From: Sphingomonas sp. LaA6.9
GTDB lineage: Bacteria; Pseudomonadota; Alphaproteobacteria; Sphingomonadales; Sphingomonadaceae
Length of the DNA stretch: 64,000 nucleotides
Direction: 5' to 3'
Assembly: GCF_022601895.1 (NCBI RefSeq)
Contig: NZ_JAKVIO010000003.1
Span: 62,001 to 126,000 of the forward strand
How positions within the stretch are numbered: position 1 is the first letter of the stretch; each line of letters opens with the position of its first letter. The notes under the pieces were generated by a model. The model ran no database searches. It had not been told where the DNA came from and worked only from the letters and a program-made list of their open reading frames with translations. Shown piece by piece: positions 54,112 through 62,027 of this stretch. The position numbers and the translations under genes were made by a program.

Positions 54112-54795
54112 ATGGCGATTTTCGAAAGGCTTGCGCTCTATTTCGACCCTGTCGCCTTCCTGCTTGTTATAGGCGGTTCGCTGCTGCTTGCGGTGTTCAG
54201 GTCGCAAAAAAATGATGTCGGACGCGCGATCGCCGCGCTGGTGCCGCTGCTGCGCGCCAATCCCGCCGCCGACAGCGATGCCGCGATGCGCGCGGTGCGC
54301 GCGATGGAACGTATCGCCCAGACGCGCAGCATCCGCTGCACCGATCGCGTCCAGACCGCCGAACGCTTCCTGATGCTCGCAGGCCGCCGGCTTTCCGACG
54401 CAGCGAGCGCCGAGGATTTCACGCGCTGGGCCGAAGAGGAGCTCGAGGATCGCGAGCGTCGTCATCGCGGTGCGATCGATTTCTGGAATGCGGTGGCGGA
54501 CAGCGCGCCGGGCATGGGTATGGTCGGTACGATCATCGGTCTTGTCGGCATGTTCGCGGCGATGAACGACGCCGATCGCATCGGCCCGGCAATGGCGCTG
54601 GCGATGCTGACGACCCTTTATGGCATCGTGCTGTCCTATCTGGTGGCGGGGCCGATCGCGCGCCGTCTCGAACGACTTTCGGGGCTCGAGCACGACTGGC
54701 AGCGTCGCGCGCTCGCTCATCTCGGCTATCTCGCGCATAACGAACTGGGCGAGCCGCTCAGGCCGCGCGTACCGCGCCGTTCGCGTGCCGCATGA
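54112..54795 (+). CDS. MotA/PomA-like proton channel protein (second stator)
   Basis: The 227-residue protein has a first hydrophobic helix FDPVAFLLVIGGSLLLAV and then a cytoplasmic helical stretch. The family core APGMGMVGTIIGLVGMFAAM with IGPAMALAMLTTLYGIVLSY follows, as in MotA and PomA. It is about 60 residues shorter than the MotA at 44330-45193 and sequence-divergent from it. It is encoded with a MotB-like partner just downstream (four-base overlap). Whether it drives the same flagellum is unknown. ATG 54112 follows AAGGGGTGG. Confidence 0.82.
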   Translation: MAIFERLALYFDPVAFLLVIGGSLLLAVFRSQKNDVGRAIAALVPLLRANPAADSDAAMRAVRAMERIAQTRSIRCTDRVQTAERFLMLAGRRLSDAASAEDFTRWAEEELEDRERRHRGAIDFWNAVADSAPGMGMVGTIIGLVGMFAAMNDADRIGPAMALAMLTTLYGIVLSYLVAGPIARRLERLSGLEHDWQRRALAHLGYLAHNELGEPLRPRVPRRSRAA

Positions 54796-55277
54796 TGCGC
54801 GCTTCCGACCAGACGCGGTGGCTGCTGAGTTTCGCGGACCTCGTCCTGTTGCTGCTCGCCTTTTTCGTGCTGCTCCATGCACAGAGCATCAATCCCGATG
54901 CGGTGGTCGAAAGCATCGGTGAGGCCTTTTCGACAGAGGCGCGGCCAGCGACGATCGAGCGTCGGATTGTGGCCGACGAGATCTTCAACCGTGGCGAAGC
55001 GGTGCTCAGGCCTGACGCACGCGTGGCCTTTGAGGGCTTTGCGCGAAGCTGGGCGAGGCGCCGCGGCACTGTCTCGATCACCAGCATCGGCCGTGCGGAC
55101 GATTCCGCGCGCTTCGACGGCTGGGAACTAGCCGCCGCGCGCGCCGCCGCGCTCGGCCGGCTTATCCGCAACGCGGGCATGGATCCGCAGGCGATCCAGA
55201 TCGTGATGCCGCCAAGCCGCGGCCGCGAAGGGCTGGGTGGGCAGCGGCTTGTGCTGCGTTTCACGCCGGCGCGCTGA
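54792..55277 (+). CDS. Short MotB-like protein (second stator)
   Basis: The 161-residue protein has the stator helix LLSFADLVLLLLAFFVLLHA with Asp16 in the conserved place. A compact periplasmic domain follows (FNRGEAVLRPDARVAFEGFA, WELAAARAAALGRLIRNAG) resembling a trimmed OmpA-like fold. The family's GHTD box is replaced by IGRADD. No long linker or plug region separates helix and domain. It overlaps the MotA-like gene by four bases. Confidence 0.8.
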   Translation: MMRASDQTRWLLSFADLVLLLLAFFVLLHAQSINPDAVVESIGEAFSTEARPATIERRIVADEIFNRGEAVLRPDARVAFEGFARSWARRRGTVSITSIGRADDSARFDGWELAAARAAALGRLIRNAGMDPQAIQIVMPPSRGREGLGGQRLVLRFTPAR

Positions 55278-55280
55278 ATC

Positions 55281-55295
55281 TGGCGCGGTACTTGC
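55281..55295 (+). promoter_or_regulatory. Sigma-54 promoter of flgA
   Basis: TGGCGCG-GTAC-TTGC differs from the consensus TGGCACG-N4-TTGC by one base and keeps the ten-base GG to GC spacing. The predicted start near 55307 gives a leader of only 17 bases before flgA. Confidence 0.7.
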
Positions 55296-55323
55296 TACAC
55301 ATGGCGCGAAAGGGTTTTTCGCC

Positions 55324-55821
55324 ATGACGATGACGGTTTTCCGACACCTGATGCTGACCGCCGCATTTGCGGCGCCTGCAGCCGTCCAGGCGCAGGCGTT
55401 TCAGAATGTCGACCAGCTCGAAACCGCGCTCGTCGCGGCGCTTGGCGCGGGCGTCGGCGAACCTGGCGGCCCTGCCGCGCCGATCGACCGCCGCCTGAAG
55501 CTCGCGCAATGCCCGCAGGCGCCGGTCTTCGATGCACCCATGCTGGGTGCAGTCGCGGTTCGCTGCGTGTCGCTCGGCTGGCGGATCCGCGTGCCGCTGG
55601 CACGCGGCCTTTCGGCATCGGCGGTGCGCGAGGAACCCGTGATCCGCAAGGGCGATCCCGTCGAGCTGATCGCGGGGGGCCGTTACTTTGAAGTCAGTAC
55701 CCAGGCGGTCGCCGAACAGGACGGTGCGCCGGGCGCGCGGATCCGCGTGCGATCGGCGCCAAAGGCTGCGCCGGTCTTCGCCGAAGTGGTGCGCGCGGGC
55801 GTTGTTCGCATTGCCGATTAA
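55324..55821 (+). CDS. flgA: P-ring assembly chaperone FlgA
   Basis: The 165-residue protein has a signal peptide (LMLTAAFAAPAAVQAQA), then the SAF-like domain with RLKLAQCPQAPVFDAP and RKGDPVELIAGGRYFEVS. The last part, RVRSAPKAAPVFAEVVRAG, is the usual FlgA end. It is shorter than enteric FlgA but complete at both ends. It helps FlgI assemble in the periplasm. It is followed 71 bases later by flgM. Confidence 0.85.
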   Translation: MTMTVFRHLMLTAAFAAPAAVQAQAFQNVDQLETALVAALGAGVGEPGGPAAPIDRRLKLAQCPQAPVFDAPMLGAVAVRCVSLGWRIRVPLARGLSASAVREEPVIRKGDPVELIAGGRYFEVSTQAVAEQDGAPGARIRVRSAPKAAPVFAEVVRAGVVRIAD

Positions 55822-55845
55822 AGTTGTCCCGTTAATTGCCGTTAA
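55819..55845 (+). promoter_or_regulatory. Sigma-28 promoter of flgM
   Basis: TAAA (55819-55822), 15 bases, then GCCGTTAA (55838-55845) matches the FliA consensus except for one base in the -10. The -35 overlaps the flgA stop codon. The predicted start near 55852 is about 41 bases before flgM. Confidence 0.75.
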
Positions 55846-55892
55846 GAGCTTCAAGAGGGCAACAGGCCCGCTGAAAAGCGAAGGATAAGACG

Positions 55893-56171
55893 ATGATCAA
55901 GGGCGTGGGGCTTGGGCCCGCCAGCAGGATCGATCCGGTCCGCACCAAGGCTGCCGAACAGGGTGGCACGACGCCCGCAGGCGTTGCGCCCAAACCGCGC
56001 GCCTCCGCCGAGACCGCGCTGTCGCAGATGCTTGCGGACGGCCCTCCGGTCGACAGCGATCGCGTTGCCGAACTGCGCGCGAAGATCGCCGACGGCAGCT
56101 ACAGCATCGATCCACGCGCGATTGCCGAAAAGATGATCGCGCTCGACCTCGGTTCCAGGGACGACGCGTGA
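55893..56171 (+). CDS. flgM: Anti-sigma-28 factor FlgM
   Basis: The 92-residue protein has a disordered N-terminus and the FlgM helix region PVDSDRVAELRAKIADGSYS, then IDPRAIAEKMIALDL. It binds FliA until the hook is complete and is then exported. It is controlled by both the flgA-driven sigma-54 transcript and its own sigma-28 promoter. It overlaps the next gene by four bases. Confidence 0.88.
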   Translation: MIKGVGLGPASRIDPVRTKAAEQGGTTPAGVAPKPRASAETALSQMLADGPPVDSDRVAELRAKIADGSYSIDPRAIAEKMIALDLGSRDDA

Positions 56172-56491
56172 CCGTAGAACTCGAGGACATGGTTGATGGC
56201 ATCGAGCGGCTTATCGCCGCGCTCGATGGCCGCGATCCGCAGGCGATTGAACTCGCCAACTCCGCGTTGACGCTTGCGATCGGCCGGTTGCGGGGGCTGG
56301 GCGGCTGGCGCGACGACCGCGCCGGGCTCGCCATGCTCGATCACGCGCTCGGGCTTGCCGAGGCGGCGCGCGTGCGCGTCAACCTGCTTGGTGACATGAC
56401 GCAGCGCCAGCTCGACTTGCTCGGGCAAGCGCGCGCTGAAGCGCAGGAATCGAAGGTTTACGGCCGCAAGGGACGCCGCAGCCGCGCCTGA
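56168..56491 (+). CDS. FlgN-like export chaperone
   Basis: The 107-residue protein is all-helical: VDGIERLIAALDGRD, LANSALTLAIGRLRG, LAMLDHALGLAEAARVRVNL, ending in a basic tail KVYGRKGRRSRA. Its size, helical content and place directly after flgM (overlap of four bases) match FlgN, the chaperone for FlgK and FlgL. No sequence motif proves this. Confidence 0.65.
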   Translation: MTVELEDMVDGIERLIAALDGRDPQAIELANSALTLAIGRLRGLGGWRDDRAGLAMLDHALGLAEAARVRVNLLGDMTQRQLDLLGQARAEAQESKVYGRKGRRSRA

Positions 56492-56508
56492 GACTCAGGT
56501 GCCGCGCT

Positions 56509-56523
56509 TGGCACGCTAATTGC
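56509..56523 (+). promoter_or_regulatory. Sigma-54 promoter of flhA
   Basis: TGGCACG-CTAA-TTGC matches the consensus completely and keeps the ten-base GG to GC spacing. The predicted start near 56535 leaves about 78 bases of leader with two hairpins before flhA. Confidence 0.88.
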
Positions 56524-56612
56524 TGGACACCCCATGTACCATGTGGAGGTGTCATGTTTCCGACAGTCGACCAAGTCACCGAAATCGTCCGGATTTTCCG
56601 GAGGTGAATCCG

Positions 56613-58706
56613 GTGAACCTGAAGATCTGGGGCGATGCCGGGCGCGGTGCCATCTTCCCGCTCGCCACATTGCTGATCGTCGGCCTGATGGTCGTCCCGA
56701 TCCCCGCGGTGATCCTCGACATCGGCTTCATCACCAATATCGTGATCTCGCTGGCGGTGCTGATGGTGGCATTGAACGCCGCCAAGCCGCTTGATTTCTC
56801 CGCCTTTCCCACAGTTTTGCTGTTCGCGACGCTGCTGAGGCTGTCGCTCAACGTCGCTTCGACGCGCGTGGTGCTCGTCAGCGGGCATGAAGGCCCCGAC
56901 GCTGCCGGCCACGTGATCGAGGCGTTCGGCAGCTTCCTGATCGGCGGCGACTATGCCGTCGGCATCTTCGTCTTCGCGATCCTGATGATCATCAACCTGG
57001 TGGTCATCACCAAGGGCGCAGGCCGCGTCTCCGAAGTTTCGGCGCGCTTCACGCTCGACGCGCTGCCCGGCAAGCAGATGGCGATCGACGCCGACCTCAA
57101 CGCTGGCCTGCTGACCCCCGACGAAGCCAAGGCGCGTCGTCAGGAAGTCGCGACCGAGGCCGATTTCTATGGCTCCATGGACGGCGCCTCCAAGTTCGTG
57201 AAGGGCGATGCAGTTGCGGGCGTCCTCATTCTCGTCATCAACATCCTCGGCGGGCTTGTGCTCGGCGTGGTCAGCCATGGGCTCTCGGTCGGCCAGGCTG
57301 CCGAAACCTATATTCTGCTCGCGATCGGCGATGCGCTGGTGGCGCAGGTGCCCGCCTTGCTGCTCTCGATTGCGGCGGCGGCGATCGTCACGCGGGTGTC
57401 TTCACCCTTCGACCTGTCGGGCCAGATCACGAGCCAGTTCGGCGACCGTCGCGCCTGGGTGCCCGTCGCCGCGATCCTGGCGCTGCTCGGCGTCGTGCCC
57501 GGCATGCCGCATTTCATGATGCTCTCGGCGGCCGCGATCTGCGCTTTCATCGCCTGGCGGCTGAAGGGTAAGGACGACGCTGAGGGCGAAGCCGCGCAGG
57601 TCCAGGAATTGACCGCCGCACCGCAGCCAGCTGCGATCGAATGGGACGAGGTCAGCGATGCCGCGCCGCTCGGCCTCGAAATCGGCTATGGGCTGGTCAG
57701 CCTGGTCGACGAGCGCAAGGGCGCTCCGCTGATGGGCCGCATCACGGGCATCCGCCGCCAGCTTTCTCGTGAACTCGGCTTTGTCGTGCCGCTCGTGCGC
57801 GTGCGCGACAATCTTTCGCTCGCGCCCAACAGCTACCGCATCACCGTGGCTGGGGCAGTGATGGGCGAGGACGAGATCTGGCCCGAGGATCTGCTCGCGC
57901 TCGATGGCGGCGATGTCGAATTTCGTATCGAGGGGCGTGCCGTCACTGATCCCACCTTCGGTCTCGATGCGCTCTGGATCGGCGCCGAGCAGCGCAACGA
58001 CGCGATCGTCGCGGGCTACACCGTTGTCGACCCCGCGACCGTCATCGCGACACACCTCAACCAGCTCGTGCTCAATCATGCCGCCGACCTGTTCGGGCTC
58101 GACGAAGCCGAAAAGCTGCTTGCGGCGCTGAAGGAAAGCGCGCCGCAACTCGTCGGCGGGCTGACCCCGCAGCCGTTGTCGCTGGCCGACATCACCGCGA
58201 TGTGTCGCGCGCTGCTCATGGAAGGCGTCTCGCTCAAGGACTTCCGCCGCATTGCCGAAGCGATGGTCGATGCGATGCGCGACAATCCCGACCTGGCCAT
58301 GCTCGAGGAAAATGTCCGCAGCCGCATTGGCCCCATCATCATCCAAGGCATCGTCCCCATAAAGATGCCGCTCCCCGTCATCACGCTCGACGCCGAACTC
58401 GAAGGGCTGCTCGCACAGGCGATCCGCTCGGGGCCTAATGCCTCGCATCCCTTCGATCCCGCACTCTCGACGCGGATCATCGAATCGGTCACCCAGGCCG
58501 CCGCACCGCTCGTGGGGGCCGCGCGCTCATTCGCGATCGTCACCTCGCCGCTCGCGCGCCGCGCGCTCTCGAAGCTGCTGCGGCCGCACCTGCCCGATAC
58601 GCCGGTGATCTCCTTCCTCGAAATTCCCGACGACAAGCCCGTCGAGGTGGTTGCGGTGATCGGCCGCGATGCGCGCAACGTCGCGATCGGCGAGGCCGTC
58701 CAATGA
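56613..58706 (+). CDS. flhA: Flagellar export gate protein FlhA
   Basis: The 697-residue protein has eight N-terminal transmembrane helices (first: IFPLATLLIVGLMVVPIPAV). The FHIPEP-type loop appears as RFTLDALPGKQMAIDADLNA, and a large cytoplasmic domain ends PVISFLEIPDDKPVEVVAVI. It is the export gate of the flagellar type III system. I placed the start at GTG 56613 (NLKIWGDAG) because GGAGG ends eight bases before it; a GTG three codons upstream overlaps that site. Confidence 0.94.
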   Translation: MNLKIWGDAGRGAIFPLATLLIVGLMVVPIPAVILDIGFITNIVISLAVLMVALNAAKPLDFSAFPTVLLFATLLRLSLNVASTRVVLVSGHEGPDAAGHVIEAFGSFLIGGDYAVGIFVFAILMIINLVVITKGAGRVSEVSARFTLDALPGKQMAIDADLNAGLLTPDEAKARRQEVATEADFYGSMDGASKFVKGDAVAGVLILVINILGGLVLGVVSHGLSVGQAAETYILLAIGDALVAQVPALLLSIAAAAIVTRVSSPFDLSGQITSQFGDRRAWVPVAAILALLGVVPGMPHFMMLSAAAICAFIAWRLKGKDDAEGEAAQVQELTAAPQPAAIEWDEVSDAAPLGLEIGYGLVSLVDERKGAPLMGRITGIRRQLSRELGFVVPLVRVRDNLSLAPNSYRITVAGAVMGEDEIWPEDLLALDGGDVEFRIEGRAVTDPTFGLDALWIGAEQRNDAIVAGYTVVDPATVIATHLNQLVLNHAADLFGLDEAEKLLAALKESAPQLVGGLTPQPLSLADITAMCRALLMEGVSLKDFRRIAEAMVDAMRDNPDLAMLEENVRSRIGPIIIQGIVPIKMPLPVITLDAELEGLLAQAIRSGPNASHPFDPALSTRIIESVTQAAAPLVGAARSFAIVTSPLARRALSKLLRPHLPDTPVISFLEIPDDKPVEVVAVIGRDARNVAIGEAVQ

Positions 58707-58736
58707 TGTCTGAAATGCACGCGATGGAGACGCGCC

Positions 58737-59465
58737 ATGTCCGCTAGCCTTGCGGTTTCCTCTCCCGTCTATGGGCGCAATCCCGCGCAGAAGGATGCGC
58801 AGGCGCTGATCCGCGCGCATATGCCGCTGGTCCGCAAGATAGCCTGGCACGTCCATGGCCGCGTCGCCTCGGCGATCGACATCGAGGATCTTGCGCAGAT
58901 CGGCATGGTCGCGCTGGTCGAGGCCGCCAATGCCTATGAGGATCGCGGCCACGCCTTTGGTACCTATGCCTCGATGCGCATCCGCGGCGCGATGATCGAC
59001 AAGCTGCGCGCGCAGGCAAGCATCTGTCGCTCGGCGATGGGGCGCAGGCGCGAGCTTGCGGCTGTTCGCGCAAGGCTGGAAAACCAGCTTGGTCGCCGGG
59101 CCGACGAGGGCGAAATGGCAGGGGCCATGGGACTCGACGCTGCGGCCTATCGCGCGGTGGTCGACGGTTCGGAAGCCACCATCCATGAATCGCTGGACGA
59201 TCTCTACTCGGACCATTCGATGTGGTTCGCCGATGTCGAGGAGCGCGCCGACGACGCGCTTGAGCGCGAGGCGCTGCGCGATGCGATCGAGCACGGTATC
59301 AAGGGGCTGCCCGAGCGCGAGGCGATGATCCTTCAGCTCTATTTTGTCGAGGAACTGAACCTCGAGGAAATCGCGCAGGTGCTCGGCGTCTCTGGCGCGC
59401 GCGTCTGTCAGATCAAGAAGGCCGCGCTCGACAAGCTGCGCGCGCACCTCGCCGACTGGGACTGA
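58737..59465 (+). CDS. fliA: RNA polymerase sigma factor FliA (sigma-28)
   Basis: The 242-residue protein has region 2 (LVRKIAWHVHGRVASAID, DLAQIGMVALVEAANAYEDR, YASMRIRGAMIDKLRAQ) and region 4 (LPEREAMILQLYFVEELNLE, EIAQVLGVSGARVCQIKKAA). It directs flagellin, motA and flgM transcription through the TAAA/GCCGTTAA promoters seen in this window. GGAG lies seven bases before ATG 58737. It follows flhA by 30 bases. Confidence 0.94.
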   Translation: MSASLAVSSPVYGRNPAQKDAQALIRAHMPLVRKIAWHVHGRVASAIDIEDLAQIGMVALVEAANAYEDRGHAFGTYASMRIRGAMIDKLRAQASICRSAMGRRRELAAVRARLENQLGRRADEGEMAGAMGLDAAAYRAVVDGSEATIHESLDDLYSDHSMWFADVEERADDALEREALRDAIEHGIKGLPEREAMILQLYFVEELNLEEIAQVLGVSGARVCQIKKAALDKLRAHLADWD

Positions 59466-59539
59466 TCCCCAGGCGCAATCGAACTGTCGCAATTAAGCGT
59501 CGGCGCACCAGCATCCATTGGGACGCGCTGAAAGGAAAA

Positions 59540-59566
59540 GGCCTCGCCAATCGGCGGGGCCTTTTT
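59540..59566. terminator. Bidirectional terminator after fliA
   Basis: GGCCTCGCC-AATC-GGCGGGGCC, with one G-U-type pair, is followed by five T residues and preceded by an A-rich stretch. It can therefore end fliA on the plus strand and any read-through of flagellin on the minus strand. Confidence 0.85.
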
Positions 59567-59579
59567 CCTAGGGCAAATG

Positions 59580-59615
59580 AAAACCCCCGGCGCCATGTGG
59601 GGTAGGCGCCGGGGG
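59580..59615 (-). terminator. Terminator of the flagellin gene
   Basis: On the minus strand CCCCCGGCGCC pairs perfectly over 11 bases with GGCGCCGGGGG around a ten-base loop and is followed by TTTT. It lies 50 bases after the flagellin stop. Confidence 0.85.
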
Positions 59616-59665
59616 TGGTGCCACGCGGAAGGGACCATTCTCCCGCGGAGCCATGAGGCTTGTGC

Positions 59666-60481
59666 TTAACGCAGCAGGCTCATCACGTTCTGGCCCGACT
59701 GGTTCGCCTGGGCGAGCATCGCGGTCGCTGCCTGCGAGAGGATCTGCGACTTGGCGAGGTTGGTGGTCTCGACCGAGAAGTCGGTGTCTTCGATCCGCGA
59801 GCGCGAGTCCTCCAGGTTGGTCGAACGGCTGGTCAGGACGTTGACCGTGGCGTCGAGGCGGTTCTGCACCGCACCCAGCGTTGCACGGGCTGTCGTCACC
59901 GTATCGATCGCGGTGTCGATCGCGGTCATTGCTGCATCGGCGTCACCGGCCGAGCCGATGTCTTCGCCGTCAACGGCCAGCGTCGCGGAGGTCAGATCGG
60001 CCAGAGTGATGTCGAGCGTCTCGCCGGCCTTGGTGCCTGTCTGGATCGCAATGGTGGTGTTGGTGCCGTCGGCCAGCGCAACGCCGTTGAAGGACGTGCG
60101 GTCCGCAACGTCGTCGATCTGCGCGATCAACTCGGCGAACTCGGCCTGGAGATTGTCCTTGTCGCCGTCGCTCAGTGTGCCGTTGGCCGACTGGACCGCA
60201 AGTTCCTTCATGCGGTGAAGCATGTTGGAGACCTCGCCCATCGCGCCTTCGGCGGTCTGCGCCAGCGAGATGCCGTCGTTTGCGTTGCGCATGGCGGCGC
60301 CAAGACCTTTGAGCTCGGCGGTCATGCGCGAGGCGATGGCGAGACCGGCGGCGTCGTCCTTGGCGGAGTTGATGCGCTTGCCGGTCGACAGGCGCTCCAT
60401 CGCCGTGCTGAGGTTCTTGTCGGCGACGCGCGAGCTGTTGTGAGCGCGAAGAGCCGCACCATTGCTGTTGATGACAGTCAT
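59666..60481 (-). CDS. fliC: Flagellin
   Basis: The 271-residue flagellin has the conserved N-terminal D0/D1 segments MERLSTGKRINSAKDDAAGL and AIASRMTAELKGL, and the C-terminal LAKSQILSQAATAMLAQANQ. The variable central domain is very short, giving a small flagellin of the alphaproteobacterial type. It is the single flagellin gene in the window and has a sigma-28 promoter. No flaF, flbT, fliD or fliS is adjacent. Confidence 0.95.
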   Translation of the reverse strand: MTVINSNGAALRAHNSSRVADKNLSTAMERLSTGKRINSAKDDAAGLAIASRMTAELKGLGAAMRNANDGISLAQTAEGAMGEVSNMLHRMKELAVQSANGTLSDGDKDNLQAEFAELIAQIDDVADRTSFNGVALADGTNTTIAIQTGTKAGETLDITLADLTSATLAVDGEDIGSAGDADAAMTAIDTAIDTVTTARATLGAVQNRLDATVNVLTSRSTNLEDSRSRIEDTDFSVETTNLAKSQILSQAATAMLAQANQSGQNVMSLLR

Positions 60482-60549
60482 TCGAAAATTCCTTTCCCGC
60501 TTCTTTAATCCCGGCGGCCAGGCGAAGAAGCGTGGCAGCCACGATCCGA

Positions 60550-60575
60550 TTAACGGCGGGGTGCAAAGCTCTTTA
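60550..60575 (-). promoter_or_regulatory. Sigma-28 promoter of flagellin
   Basis: The minus strand reads TAAA (60575-60572), 14 bases, GCCGTTAA (60557-60550), the same layout as motA. The predicted start near 60543 is about 62 bases before the ATG. Confidence 0.65.
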
Positions 60576-60590
60576 AGCCGATAAATTTTC

Positions 60591-60627
60591 GTCGGCTTTC
60601 CGACGGCTGGCGCGTCGGCTTTCCGTC
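60591..60627. promoter_or_regulatory. Direct repeats GTCGGCTTTCCG(A/T)C between flagellin and activator
   Basis: GTCGG-CTTT-CCGAC (60591-60604) is a perfect dyad, and a near copy GTCGG-CTTT-CCGTC lies at 60614-60627, 23 bases further. They stand between the flagellin promoter and the activator's own sigma-54 promoter (54-90 bases upstream of the latter). Confidence 0.55.
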
Positions 60628-60680
60628 AGCAGGACTCCCGCGGGGACGCGCGCTATCCTTTGAATGCGTAGATTCACGAC

Positions 60681-60695
60681 TGGCATGGTTATTGC
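60681..60695 (+). promoter_or_regulatory. Sigma-54 promoter of the activator gene
   Basis: TGGCATG-GTTA-TTGC matches the consensus but for one base and has the ten-base GG to GC spacing. It lies 55 bases before ATG 60750, so the activator probably regulates itself or depends on another activator. Confidence 0.7.
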
Positions 60696-60749
60696 AGCAT
60701 TACCTCCGGAAGATGGTCGAGGGACCATCGCGTTCGGGGGTATTTGTTC

Positions 60750-62012
60750 ATGGCCATCGCGATCAGCGACCGCGCCGCGGAAGCAAGTCCGACGCTCGCT
60801 GCCTGGATGACGGCGGCGGGGATGCCGTGTGCCGTGGCCGCGATCAACTTCCCAGACCGCAAGCAGGGGCCGCGCATCCTCCACGCGAGCGAGATCGCCA
60901 AGGCGACCGTCCAGGACGTGCTGATCGAATTCGAGGATGGTGCGCCCCTCTTCATCCCTTCGGTCAATGGCCACCCCGCGCGGCTGCGCTTCGGCTTTGC
61001 CGACATGGTGTTCGGGCATGCGCTCGCGACCGAACTGGTCCGCCCAGCCTGTCGTCCCGCGACGGGCGAACCCGAATCCGCGCGCTTCCTCGATCTTGCC
61101 GCGCGCGTTGCCGCGAGCGACGCGACCGTCCTCATCCTCGGCGAGACGGGTACGGGCAAGGAAGGGCTGTCGCGCTTCATCCATGCCAGTTCGCCGCGCG
61201 CCACCGCGCCGTTCGTGCCGGTCAACTGCGCTGCGCTCCCCGACACCATGCTGGAAGCGATGCTCTTCGGTCACCAGAAGGGCGCTTTCACCGGCGCAGC
61301 AGGCGCCAATGACGGTCTGTTCCGCGCCGCCGATGGCGGTACACTGCTGCTTGACGAGATCGCCGAGCTGCCCCTCAATCTTCAGGCCAAGCTGTTGCGC
61401 GTGCTGCAGGAGGGCGAGGTGCTCCCCGTCGGCGCGACGCAGACGGTGCCCGTCAATGTCCGCGTCATCGCAGCCGCCAACCGCGACCTGACCGTCGAGG
61501 TTGCCGAAGGGCGTTTCCGCGCCGACCTCTACTGGCGTCTCAATGTCGTGCCGATGGCATTGAAGCCGCTCCATGCGCGCCGGCTCGACATCCGCGCGAT
61601 CGCGGCTGCGCTGTTCGTGCGTCACGCCCCCAGGGACATGCCCTTTCCCTGGCCTACCGCTGCCGCGCTCGACCGGCTGATGGCGCATGGCTGGCCCGGC
61701 AATGTCCGCGAGCTCGAAAACGTCATCCAGCGTGCGATCCTGCTGCACGACGGCGAACGGATCGAGGCGGGCGATCTTTCGATCGAGCGCTCTCCCTTCG
61801 GGGCGAGCGTGCCGACGCTTGTTCCTGCCATCGCCGAACCGGCGCCGGCCGCCAGCGGCCAGATGGTCGATATCACACGCAAGATCCAGCAGCGCGCGGT
61901 CCGCGAGGCGCTGGACGCGGCGGGTGGTCACCGTGGCCGCGCGGCCCGGCAGCTTGGAATCAGTGAACGTACCCTTCGTTACCGTCTCGCAGAAATGCGG
62001 GCGGTGGCCTGA
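60750..62012 (+). CDS. FlbD-like sigma-54-dependent flagellar activator
   Basis: The 420-residue protein has an AAA+ domain with GETGTGKE (131-138), the sigma-54 contact motif GAFTGA (178-183), LLLDEIAE (199-206) and [18 protein letters not shown], then a Fis-type HTH ([20 protein letters not shown]). The first 100 residues are not a recognisable receiver domain, as in FlbD of Caulobacter. It likely activates the sigma-54 flagellar promoters found here. I chose ATG 60750 (MAIAISDR) after GGGGG; TTG 60744 is also in frame. Confidence 0.92.
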   Translation: MAIAISDRAAEASPTLAAWMTAAGMPCAVAAINFPDRKQGPRILHASEIAKATVQDVLIEFEDGAPLFIPSVNGHPARLRFGFADMVFGHALATELVRPACRPATGEPESARFLDLAARVAASDATVLILGETGTGKEGLSRFIHASSPRATAPFVPVNCAALPDTMLEAMLFGHQKGAFTGAAGANDGLFRAADGGTLLLDEIAELPLNLQAKLLRVLQEGEVLPVGATQTVPVNVRVIAAANRDLTVEVAEGRFRADLYWRLNVVPMALKPLHARRLDIRAIAAALFVRHAPRDMPFPWPTAAALDRLMAHGWPGNVRELENVIQRAILLHDGERIEAGDLSIERSPFGASVPTLVPAIAEPAPAASGQMVDITRKIQQRAVREALDAAGGHRGRAARQLGISERTLRYRLAEMRAVA

Positions 62013-62027
62013 CGTGGAGACGACGGA

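Noticed and set aside
55832-55845. CtrA box TTAA...TTAA upstream of flgM
   Set aside because: The spacing is six bases, not seven, and the second TTAA is part of the sigma-28 -10 element.
60577-60584. GCCGATAA on the plus strand, the enteric sigma-28 -10 box, pointing toward the activator gene
   Set aside because: There is no TAAA at 14-15 bases upstream; the site is incidental, and the activator has a better sigma-54 promoter.
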